From assembly GCF_016865425.1 (NCBI RefSeq), contig NZ_AP023355.1, positions 2,912,198 through 2,976,197 on the forward strand: DNA of 64,000 bases. Direction: 5' to 3'. Below are positions 28,596 to 35,575 of this stretch, one piece after another. Position numbers and translations under genes: made by a program. The DNA is from Actinocatenispora thailandica. GTDB taxonomy: Bacteria > Actinomycetota > Actinomycetes > Mycobacteriales > Micromonosporaceae. Each line of letters opens with the position of its first letter. The stretch's first letter is position 1. The notes under the pieces were generated by a model. That model saw nothing but the letters and a program-made list of their open reading frames with translations. It ran no database searches and was not told the origin of the DNA.

Positions 28596-28626
28596 ATGCT
28601 AGGTGGCAGAGAGATTGTCGACAATC
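28596..28626. promoter_or_regulatory. GntR operator 1 and aldehyde dehydrogenase promoter
   Basis: GATTGTCGACAATC at 28613-28626 is a perfect 14-bp palindrome between the divergent dehydrogenase and aminotransferase genes. On the minus strand TTGTCG (28624-28619), a 17-base spacer and TAGCAT (28601-28596) form a promoter whose -35 is inside the operator. The same motif occurs at 33145 and 33940, beside other genes of the cluster and its GntR regulator. Confidence 0.8.
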
Positions 28627-28662
28627 CAACGATACGCTCGTCGGCTGGTTCGGGAGGAACTC

Positions 28663-29916
28663 ATGACGCACCTGTCACCGCTGCTCAAGCAGGCCACCCC
28701 GGTGCTCGTCGACCGGGCCGAGGGAGTTCGGGTGTTCGACCCGGACGGCCGCGGTTTCCTCGACTTCACCGCCGGCATCGGCGTCACCAGCACCGGTCAC
28801 TGCCATCCGCGGGTGGTGGCGGCGGTGCGGGAGCAGGCCGGCCGGCTCATCCACGGGCAGTACACGACCGTCATGCACCGGCCGCTGCTGGAGCTCACCG
28901 AGCGGCTCGGCACGGTGCTCCCGGCCGGCCTGGACACGCTGTTCTACGCCAACTCCGGGTCCGAGGCGGTCGAGGCGGCGCTACGGCTGGCCCGGCAGGC
29001 GACCGGCCGGCCCAACATCGTCGTGTTCGACGGCTCGTTCCACGGCCGGACGATCGGGGCGGCGTCGCTGACCCGGTCCGGTACCCGCTTCTCCGCCGGG
29101 TTCGCGCCACTGATGGCCGGCGTGCACACCGCCCCGTTCCCGTACGCGTACCACTACGGCTGGGACGAGGAGACGGCCACCGACTTCGCGCTGCGCGAGC
29201 TGGACTACCTGTTCGCCACCGGCACCGCCCCGGACGACACCGCGGCGATCTTCGTCGAGCCGGTGCTGGGCGAGGGCGGGTACGTGCCGGCCACCGAACG
29301 GTTCCTCGCCGGCGTGCGGGAACGCGCCGACCGGTACGGGATCGTGCTGGTGCTCGACGAGGTGCAGACCGGGTTCGGCCGCACCGGACGCTACTGGGGC
29401 CACGAGCACTTCGGCATCCGGCCCGACGTGCAGGTCATCGCGAAGGGGCTGGCCAGCGGCTTCCCGCTGTCCGGTATCGCGGCGTCGGAGCAGCTGATGG
29501 CCAAGGCCTGGCCGGGCTCGCAGGGCGGCACCTACGGTGGCAACGCGGTCGCCTGCGCCGCCGCGCTCGCCACCCTGTCGGTGATCGAGGACGAGCGGCT
29601 GGTCGACAATGCCGCCGAACAGGGCCGCCGGCTGATCGACGGCGCCCGCAAGGTCGCCGCGGCGAACCCGGTGATCGGCGACGTGCGGGGGCTGGGGCTG
29701 ATGGTCGGCAGCGAGTTCACCGGCGCCGACGGCGCACCGGACACCGCGACCGCGCAGCGCGCCCAGGCCGCCGCCGCGGCGCACGGCCTGCTGCTGCTGA
29801 CCTGCGGGGCGTACTCCAACGTGGTCCGGATGATCCCGCCGCTGGTGGTCACCGGCGACGAGGTGGACGAGGCGCTGGAGCTGTGGTCGGCCGCGGTGGC
29901 CGACGCGACCGCCTGA
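28663..29916 (+). CDS. Class III aminotransferase (4-aminobutyrate aminotransferase-like)
   Basis: A 417-residue PLP enzyme of the omega-aminotransferase group. The cofactor lysine is in VIAKGLASGFPLSG and the PLP-ring aspartate in LDEVQTGFGRTG; YANSGSEAVEAALRLAR binds the phosphate. It likely transfers the terminal amino group of an omega-amino acid to 2-oxoglutarate or pyruvate, giving a semialdehyde for the divergent dehydrogenase. ATG at 28663 follows GGGAGGAAC. The perfect GntR operator lies 38 bases upstream. Confidence 0.92.
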   Translation: MTHLSPLLKQATPVLVDRAEGVRVFDPDGRGFLDFTAGIGVTSTGHCHPRVVAAVREQAGRLIHGQYTTVMHRPLLELTERLGTVLPAGLDTLFYANSGSEAVEAALRLARQATGRPNIVVFDGSFHGRTIGAASLTRSGTRFSAGFAPLMAGVHTAPFPYAYHYGWDEETATDFALRELDYLFATGTAPDDTAAIFVEPVLGEGGYVPATERFLAGVRERADRYGIVLVLDEVQTGFGRTGRYWGHEHFGIRPDVQVIAKGLASGFPLSGIAASEQLMAKAWPGSQGGTYGGNAVACAAALATLSVIEDERLVDNAAEQGRRLIDGARKVAAANPVIGDVRGLGLMVGSEFTGADGAPDTATAQRAQAAAAAHGLLLLTCGAYSNVVRMIPPLVVTGDEVDEALELWSAAVADATA

Positions 29917-29922
29917 CCGCTC

Positions 29923-29958
29923 GTCGTCCGTGGCCGGTTCCCACCGGCCACGGACGAC
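29923..29958. terminator. Terminator hairpin after aminotransferase gene
   Basis: A perfect 16-bp stem (GTCGTCCGTGGCCGGT and its complement) with a 4-base loop, 7 bases after the aminotransferase stop and before the convergent DUF3830 gene. Confidence 0.8.
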
Positions 29959-29964
29959 AGACAA

Positions 29965-29995
29965 CTCCGGCGGCGCCAGACGGGCGCCGCCGGAG
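29965..29995. terminator. Second terminator hairpin, DUF3830 side
   Basis: A perfect 13-bp stem (CTCCGGCGGCGCC and its complement) with a 5-base loop, immediately after the first hairpin. It probably serves the convergent minus-strand operon ending at 30011. Confidence 0.75.
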
Positions 29996-30010
29996 CTGCC
30001 TGCCGTGTCG

Positions 30011-30514
30011 TCAGTCCTCGTCTAGGCGACGGAACTGGAGGCGCTCGCCCTCGACGCCGCGCAGCCACATGTCCTGGGCGGCCTCGGCCATCGCCGGCAG
30101 TCCCTGCTCGATGGTGGCGAACACCGACCCCGGTACGAAACCGCGATCGCCGTTGATCAGCAGGTTGTTGCGGCCGTAGAACAGCGCCAGGTCGACCACC
30201 TGGGGCCCGCCGTGCGCGGGACTGCCGGTGTCGTAGCCGTACGCCGGGGATCCGATCTCGGTGCCCTCGAACGCGAAGAAGCACACGTCACCGGGCAGCG
30301 GCGTCACCGTCGGGTGCTCCATCGGCGGGCTGGTCGACAGCGCCGGCAGCAGCGCGTAGATCTCGTTCCGGGCGTACTTGGCGTGGTAGGCCGGGCCGTC
30401 GACCGGCAGCGCGTCCCATACCGCGGCGCAGGTCGCCGGCGCCTCGGCGTCCAGCAACCGGGCCACGCACACCGCGCCCCGCTTGGCCAGGCTGATCTCC
30501 ACGAACCGCGCCAT
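30011..30514 (-). CDS. DUF3830 family protein
   Basis: A 167-residue cyclophilin-like-fold protein of the DUF3830 family. It begins MARFVEISLAKRGAVCVARLLD and contains the family segments AVWDALPVDGPAYHAKYARNEIY and PLPGDVCFFAF. The function is unknown. DUF3830 genes tend to accompany amidases, hydantoin/racemase-like enzymes and transporters, as here. The ATG at 30514 has GAGG eight bases upstream. It ends the operon dehydrogenase-amidase-DUF3830. Confidence 0.85.
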   Translation of the reverse strand: MARFVEISLAKRGAVCVARLLDAEAPATCAAVWDALPVDGPAYHAKYARNEIYALLPALSTSPPMEHPTVTPLPGDVCFFAFEGTEIGSPAYGYDTGSPAHGGPQVVDLALFYGRNNLLINGDRGFVPGSVFATIEQGLPAMAEAAQDMWLRGVEGERLQFRRLDED

Positions 30515-30557
30515 CAGCGCCACCTCTCGTCGAGCCGTTGGATACTTTCGGCGCCGG

Positions 30558-32045
30558 TCAGCCGGCGTCGGGTGCCGTCAGCGGCCACGGGCGGACCGCT
30601 TCCAGCGCGCGGCACACCGCGAGAACCAGGTCGTCGGAGTGCCGCGGCCCGACCACCTGCAGTCCGACCGGCCGGCCGTCGGCGGTCTGCCCGACCGGTA
30701 CGGTCGCCGCCGGTTGGCCGGTGAGGTTGAACGGATAGCTGAACGGTGTCCACTGCGGCCACCGGGTCCACTCGGTGCCGGGCGGCACGTCGTGGCCGGC
30801 CGCGAACGCCGGGATCGGCACCGTCGGGGTGAGCAGCACGTCGTAACGCTCGTGGAACTCGCCGAGCGCCACCCCGACGCCGGTTCGCGCGTCCAGCGCC
30901 GCCTGGTAGTCGGCGAGCGTCAACCGGTCGCCTGCCTCGGCGAGCCGCCGCAGGCCGGGATCGAGCTGCTCCCGGCGATCCGGCGGCACCGCCGCGACGG
31001 CATGGCTGGCGCCGGCCGACCAGAGCGTCTCGAAGGTGTCCAGCGGGTCGGCGAATTCGGGGTCGGCCAGCTCGACTCGCAGCCCGACCTCGACCGACAG
31101 CGCGTTCACCGCCTCGTCGACGAGCTCGGCGACCTCGGCGTCGACCTCCGCGTGCCCGAGCGTCGCGCTGTACGCCGCGACCAGCCCGCGCACCGGCCGG
31201 CGCACCGCCTCCCGGTACGAGCCGACCGGCGGGGCGAGCGCTGCCGGGTCCCGCGGGTCACGCAACGACAGCACGTCCAGCGCGAGCGCCACGTCGTCGA
31301 CCGACCTGGCCATCGGCCCGACGTGGGACAGCAGCCCGAACGGGCTCGGCGGCCAGGCCGGCACCCGCCCGTACGTCGGTTTGAACCCCACGATGCCGCA
31401 GAACGCGGCGGGGATCCGGATGGAGCCGCCGCCGTCGGTACCGATCGCGAGGGTGCTCAGCCCGGCCGCGACCGCCGCGGCGCTGCCGCCGCTGGATCCG
31501 CCCGGGGTACGGTCCGGCGCCCACGGGTTGCGGGTCAGCCCGGTCAGCGGGCTGTCGGTGACCGCCTTCCAACCGAACTCCGGCGTGGTGGTCTTGCCGA
31601 CCAGCACCGCGCCGTGCTCGCGCAGCCGGGCCGTGGCCGGGGAGTCGTCCGACCACGGTCCGGCCGCCTCGATCGTCCGCGAACCCCGCCGGGTCGGCGC
31701 CCCGGCCAGCAGCAACAGGTCCTTCACCGCCACCGGCACGCCGTCCAGCAGGCCGATCGGGTTGCCCTGCGCCCACCGCTGCTCCGACTGCTCTGCCTGC
31801 TCCAGCGCACCCGCCCGGTCCAGCAGGCAGTACGCGTTCAGTTCGCCGTCGCGCTTGTCGATGCGCCGCAGCGTCGCGGTGGTCACCGCGACCGGCGACA
31901 GCTCCCCGGTGGAGAAGCCGGCGACGAGCTCGGACGCGGTACGGGCGAGCACGTCCTCGGTGGCCAGGCCGGCCGGGACGGCGTCGGTGTCCGGCCCGAC
32001 CGGGTGCGGGGCGGTGCGGTACGCGTCGGTCATGTCCGGGTCCAT
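30558..32045 (-). CDS. Amidase (amidase signature family)
   Basis: A 495-residue amidase-signature hydrolase with the Ser-Ser-Lys triad: the lysine is in GVPVAVKDL, the central serine in the GGSSGGSAAAVAAG stretch, and the bridging serine in DGGGSIRIPA. It hydrolyses an amide to acid plus ammonia or amine in the cytoplasm. ATG at 32045 has AAGGG eight bases before it. A second ATG at 32033 overlaps the upstream stop (ATGA) and is an equally possible start. It lies in the GntR-controlled operon. The substrate is unknown. Confidence 0.92.
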   Translation of the reverse strand: MDPDMTDAYRTAPHPVGPDTDAVPAGLATEDVLARTASELVAGFSTGELSPVAVTTATLRRIDKRDGELNAYCLLDRAGALEQAEQSEQRWAQGNPIGLLDGVPVAVKDLLLLAGAPTRRGSRTIEAAGPWSDDSPATARLREHGAVLVGKTTTPEFGWKAVTDSPLTGLTRNPWAPDRTPGGSSGGSAAAVAAGLSTLAIGTDGGGSIRIPAAFCGIVGFKPTYGRVPAWPPSPFGLLSHVGPMARSVDDVALALDVLSLRDPRDPAALAPPVGSYREAVRRPVRGLVAAYSATLGHAEVDAEVAELVDEAVNALSVEVGLRVELADPEFADPLDTFETLWSAGASHAVAAVPPDRREQLDPGLRRLAEAGDRLTLADYQAALDARTGVGVALGEFHERYDVLLTPTVPIPAFAAGHDVPPGTEWTRWPQWTPFSYPFNLTGQPAATVPVGQTADGRPVGLQVVGPRHSDDLVLAVCRALEAVRPWPLTAPDAG

Positions 32046-33118
32046 GCGGGGAGCCCTTCCTGTCCGGTGCCGGCGACGGGCACCTCGTCCACCGGGTGGC
32101 CGGCGGTGGCCGGCCCGGCGGCGCCGCCGGGCACGTAGCCGAGGTGCTTGTCGACGACGTTGTGCAGCGGCCGGCCCTGCCGCCACCGATCGAAGTTCGC
32201 CACGAACAGCTGCGCCAGTGTGGTCAACGATCCGGCGAAGTCGCCGGACATGTGCGGCGAGACGAGCAGGCCCGGCAGCGTCCACAGCGGCGAGTCGGCG
32301 GGCAGCGGTTCGGCGTCGAAGACGTCGAGCGCGGCGCCGGCGATGGAGCCGGAGCGCAGCGCCGCCACCAGGTCGTCGGTGCGCACCAGGGGGCTGCGGC
32401 CGACGTTGATCAGCCGGGCACCCGGCCGCATCGCGGCCAGCGCGGCCGCGTCGATCATGCCGGTCGTCTGCGCGGTCAGCGGTGCGGCCAGGACCACGAA
32501 GTCGGTGTCGGGCAGCACCCTGCGCAGCTCGCCGGCGGCGTGCACCTCACCGAAGTCGGGGTCGTCGCGGCGGGCGGTGCGGCCGACGCCGGACACCCGC
32601 AGGCCGGCGGCGGACAGCAACCGGGCGATCGCGCGACCGATCGGGCCGGTACCGACGACCAGCGCCGGGCGGCCGGCGATCGTCTCGGTCTCCCGGTGCC
32701 GCCAGTCGTGGTGCCGCTGCGCGTCCAGGGTGCCGGGCAGGTCCTTGGCGAAGGCCAGCACCAGACCCAGCACGTACTCGGCGATGGCCGCGTCGAACAC
32801 GCCGCGGGAGTTGGTCAGCACGGTGTCGCCGTCCCGCAGCGCGTCGAAGGCGAGGGTGTCGACGCCTGCGCTGGCGATGTGCACCCAGCCGGGTGCGGCA
32901 TCGGCGGCCGGCCAGGCGGCCGGCACCGCGCGGGACGTGAAGTCCCAGACGAAGAGCACGTCGGCGCCGGGCAGCTCGGCGGCCAGCCGGTCGGCCGGCA
33001 CGTACCGCACGTCGGCGGCGCGCTCGACGGGCTCGAGGCCGGGCGGGCGATCGGTGCCGCACAGCACGACCACCCGAGGGTGCACCCGAGCGAGCGACGA
33101 ATCGGCTGGTCGAACCAT
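32030..33118 (-). CDS. D-2-hydroxyacid dehydrogenase family protein
   Basis: A 362-residue NAD-dependent 2-hydroxyacid dehydrogenase. The Rossmann motif is VVGTGPIGRAIARLLSAAG. The catalytic arginine is in INVGRSPLV, the glutamate in DVFDAEPLP and the histidine in LVSPHMSGDF. It interconverts a 2-oxo acid and a D-2-hydroxy acid. The ATG at 33118 lies 6 bases after a -10 (TACCGT), so the message is probably leaderless. It is first in the minus-strand operon and is controlled from the GntR operator at 33145-33158. Confidence 0.9.
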   Translation of the reverse strand: MVRPADSSLARVHPRVVVLCGTDRPPGLEPVERAADVRYVPADRLAAELPGADVLFVWDFTSRAVPAAWPAADAAPGWVHIASAGVDTLAFDALRDGDTVLTNSRGVFDAAIAEYVLGLVLAFAKDLPGTLDAQRHHDWRHRETETIAGRPALVVGTGPIGRAIARLLSAAGLRVSGVGRTARRDDPDFGEVHAAGELRRVLPDTDFVVLAAPLTAQTTGMIDAAALAAMRPGARLINVGRSPLVRTDDLVAALRSGSIAGAALDVFDAEPLPADSPLWTLPGLLVSPHMSGDFAGSLTTLAQLFVANFDRWRQGRPLHNVVDKHLGYVPGGAAGPATAGHPVDEVPVAGTGQEGLPAWTRT

Positions 33119-33119
33119 A

Positions 33120-33158
33120 TTGACACGGTAGAAACGGATCGTATGATTGTCAACAATC
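33120..33158. promoter_or_regulatory. Divergent promoters with GntR operator 2
   Basis: Plus strand: TTGACA (33120-33125), 16-base spacer, TATGAT (33142-33147). Minus strand: TTGACA (33153-33148), 17-base spacer, TACCGT (33130-33125). The operator GATTGTCAACAATC (33145-33158) covers the plus -10 and the minus -35, so one bound repressor would shut both genes. Confidence 0.82.
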
Positions 33159-33180
33159 CGCGGATCAGCCCCGGAGGACT

Positions 33181-33939
33181 GTGCTGACGCGCGTTCGGGG
33201 GTCGGCCTTGGACATGCTCTTGTTCGATGGTCCGCTGGCCCAGCGCGGGATCGGGGTGATCGCCCCGTTCGATCTCGCGCTGGAGCGGGAGCTGTGGAGG
33301 TGGGTGCCCGCGGAGGTGTCGTTGCACCTGGCCCGCACGCCGTACGAGCCGGTTCCGGTCAGCCTGCGGATGGCCGAGCTGGTGAGCACGTCGCGGCACG
33401 TGGTCGCCGCGACCCACGACGTGCTGCACGTCGAGCCGGAGGTGGTGGCCTACCTGTGCACCTCGGGCAGCTTCGTCAACGGGCTCGCCGCGGAGCAGGC
33501 GCTGCGCAAGGTGATCATCGACGCCGGCGCGCCGGATGCGGTGACGACCTCGGGTGCGCTGGCCGAGGTGCTCAGCGCGCTCGGGCTGCGCCGGATCTCG
33601 GTGGTCACCCCGTACGACGCGGACCTGACCGCGCGGCTGCACGAGTTCCTCGCCGAGATCGGGGTGAGCACCGTGGCCGGGGAGAACCTCGGCCTGGGCA
33701 GCGGGATCTGGAAGGTCAGCTACCGCACCATCGCCGAGCACATGCTGCGGGTGGACCGGCCGGACGCCGAGGCGATCTTCGTCGCCTGCACCAACCTGCC
33801 CACCTACGACCTGATCGAACCGCTGGAAGCCGAGCTGGGCAAGCCGATCCTGACCGCCAACCAGTTGACCATGTGGGCGTGCCTGCGCCGGATGGGACTG
33901 CCGGTCGTCGGCCCGGGCCGGTGGCTCACCGACGTCTGA
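33181..33939 (+). CDS. Maleate isomerase / Asp-Glu racemase superfamily protein, paralogue 1
   Basis: A 252-residue protein of the family that includes maleate cis-trans isomerase and arylmalonate decarboxylase. Both family cysteines are present: C93 in YLCTSGSFVNG and C203 in FVACTNLPTYD. KPILTANQLTMW near the C-terminus is typical. It probably isomerises, racemises or decarboxylates a small dicarboxylate. GTG at 33181 follows CGGAGG closely; an ATG at 33214 is an alternative. It is the first gene of the plus-strand GntR-controlled operon. Confidence 0.82.
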   Translation: MLTRVRGSALDMLLFDGPLAQRGIGVIAPFDLALERELWRWVPAEVSLHLARTPYEPVPVSLRMAELVSTSRHVVAATHDVLHVEPEVVAYLCTSGSFVNGLAAEQALRKVIIDAGAPDAVTTSGALAEVLSALGLRRISVVTPYDADLTARLHEFLAEIGVSTVAGENLGLGSGIWKVSYRTIAEHMLRVDRPDAEAIFVACTNLPTYDLIEPLEAELGKPILTANQLTMWACLRRMGLPVVGPGRWLTDV

Positions 33940-33952
33940 GATTGTCGACAAT
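33940..33952. promoter_or_regulatory. GntR operator 3
   Basis: GATTGTCGACAAT begins directly after the stop codon of paralogue 1 and matches operator 1 at all 13 bases. It could control a separate transcript for paralogue 2 and the GntR gene itself. Confidence 0.7.
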
Positions 33953-34111
33953 GTTGCGCCGGGGCGGGTTCGGCGCCGAGAAGAGGCCATGCGGCTGCCG
34001 AGCGAGGAGCTGGTGCCGCGCGGGCCGGGCGACGGAGGAGGAACGACCATGAGCGTGCCGGGCGAGCGGGTCATGGACGGTTCGACGAGGTCCGACGAGG
34101 AGGGAACGACC

Positions 34112-34870
34112 ATGAGCGACACCGTCGGGTTCCTGTACCCGGGCCACGCCGCGGAGGACGACTACCCGCGCGCCCAGGCGCTGCTCGGTGACCGGTGGCT
34201 GCTCGCGGTGGAACACACCGATGGCGAGGACCTGCACACCGTCGAGGCGCTGCTGGACCTCGGTGGAGCGCACCGGCTCGCGGCGGGCGCCGCCCGGCTG
34301 GCCCGGCACCGGCCGGCCGCGGTGCTGTGGGCCTGCACCAGCGGCAGCTTCGTGTTCGGCGCCGACGGCGCCGCCCGGCAGGTGGACGAGCTGGCCGCTG
34401 CCGCCGGCGTACCGGCGACCAGTACCTCGTTCGCCTTCGTGGACGCCGCCCGAGCGCTGGGGGTACACCGGGTCGCCGTGGCGGCGAGCTACCCGGAGCC
34501 GGTGGCCCGGCTGTTCGGCGAGTTCCTCACCGGCGCCGGGCTGCAGGTGGTCGGACTGGACAGCCACGGCATCACCACCGCCGCCGAGGTCGGCCGGCTC
34601 ACCGACGATGCGGTACGCGAGCTGGTCGTCGCGCACGACCGGCCGGACGCGGAGGCGATCCTGGTACCGGACACCGCGATGCGTACCGTGTCGCTGGTGC
34701 CCGAACTGGAGCGACACCTCGGCAAGCCGGTACTGACCGCGAACCAGGTGACGATCTGGGCCGGGCTGCGGCTGATCGGCGCGGCGCCGCATGCCGCCCG
34801 GCTCGGCCGGCTGTTCGAGACAGGCCCCGGCGACACCGGGGTCGGGGGAGGGGAAGAACGGTGGGCCTGA
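34112..34870 (+). CDS. Maleate isomerase / Asp-Glu racemase superfamily protein, paralogue 2
   Basis: A 252-residue paralogue of the preceding gene (shared CTSGSFV and GKPVLTANQVTIW). It keeps the first cysteine (C75) but has D187 (ILVPDTAMRT) where paralogue 1 has its second cysteine, so it cannot use the usual two-cysteine mechanism. ATG at 34112 has GGAGGG seven bases upstream. An identical-looking site and in-frame ATG lie 63 bases earlier at 34049. It overlaps the GntR gene by 10 bases. It may have a decarboxylase-like, altered or regulatory activity. Confidence 0.8.
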   Translation: MSDTVGFLYPGHAAEDDYPRAQALLGDRWLLAVEHTDGEDLHTVEALLDLGGAHRLAAGAARLARHRPAAVLWACTSGSFVFGADGAARQVDELAAAAGVPATSTSFAFVDAARALGVHRVAVAASYPEPVARLFGEFLTGAGLQVVGLDSHGITTAAEVGRLTDDAVRELVVAHDRPDAEAILVPDTAMRTVSLVPELERHLGKPVLTANQVTIWAGLRLIGAAPHAARLGRLFETGPGDTGVGGGEERWA

Positions 34871-35556
34871 CCCGGGTCGAACCGGTCAACCACGAGTCGA
34901 CGTCGGCGATCATCGCCGACCGGCTGCGCCTGGCGATCATGGACGGCGACCTCGCGCCCGGCGACCAGCTCGGCGAGGCGGACCTGGCCGGCCGCTTCGA
35001 GGTGAGCCGGGGGACGCTGCGCGAGGCGATGCAGCGGCTGGTCGAGGAGGGGCTGCTGCGCTCCGAGCGGTACCGCGGCCTGTTCGTCTGCGAGCTGTCG
35101 CCGGACGACGTGCAGGACGTGTACGTCACCCGCAACGCGATCGAGCAGGCGGCGGCCCGGCTGATCCTGCGCCGCGGCGACCGGGCCGCGGTCGCCGACG
35201 CGCTGGACGGGATCTGCGACCAGCTGCGCGATGCGATCAACGCCGACGACCAGCCCGCGGTCGGGCGGGCCGACGCCGCTTTCCACGAGGCGCTGGTCGC
35301 CGCGTCCGGCAGCGCCCGGCTGAGCCGGATGGCGCGCACGCTGCTGATCGAGACCCGGATGTGCATCCGGGAGCTGTCTCGCACCTACGCCAGCCCGGCC
35401 GACCGGATCACCGAGCACACCACGATCGCGGCGGCGCTGCGCGACGGTACCGAGGCGCTGGTGCTCGGGTTGATCGACGCGCACATGGCCGACGCGGTGC
35501 AGCGGCTGGCGCCCGACCGCGACCTGCACAGCCCGTTCACCGACCTGGTCGACTGA
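34861..35556 (+). CDS. GntR family transcriptional regulator (FCD domain)
   Basis: A 231-residue regulator. The winged helix is at residues 10-75 (IIADRLRLAIMDGDLAPGDQL, then FEVSRGTLREAMQRL). An all-helical FCD ligand domain follows, with histidines suitable for metal/carboxylate binding (DAAFHEALV, ITEHTTIAAAL). GTG at 34861 follows GGAGGGG and overlaps the previous gene. FCD-type GntR proteins typically bind TTGTCNACAA-like palindromes, which is what is seen three times in this cluster. The effector is probably a pathway carboxylate. Confidence 0.92.
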   Translation: MGLTRVEPVNHESTSAIIADRLRLAIMDGDLAPGDQLGEADLAGRFEVSRGTLREAMQRLVEEGLLRSERYRGLFVCELSPDDVQDVYVTRNAIEQAAARLILRRGDRAAVADALDGICDQLRDAINADDQPAVGRADAAFHEALVAASGSARLSRMARTLLIETRMCIRELSRTYASPADRITEHTTIAAALRDGTEALVLGLIDAHMADAVQRLAPDRDLHSPFTDLVD

Positions 35557-35575
35557 CGCCGGCCGGCATCGCCGG

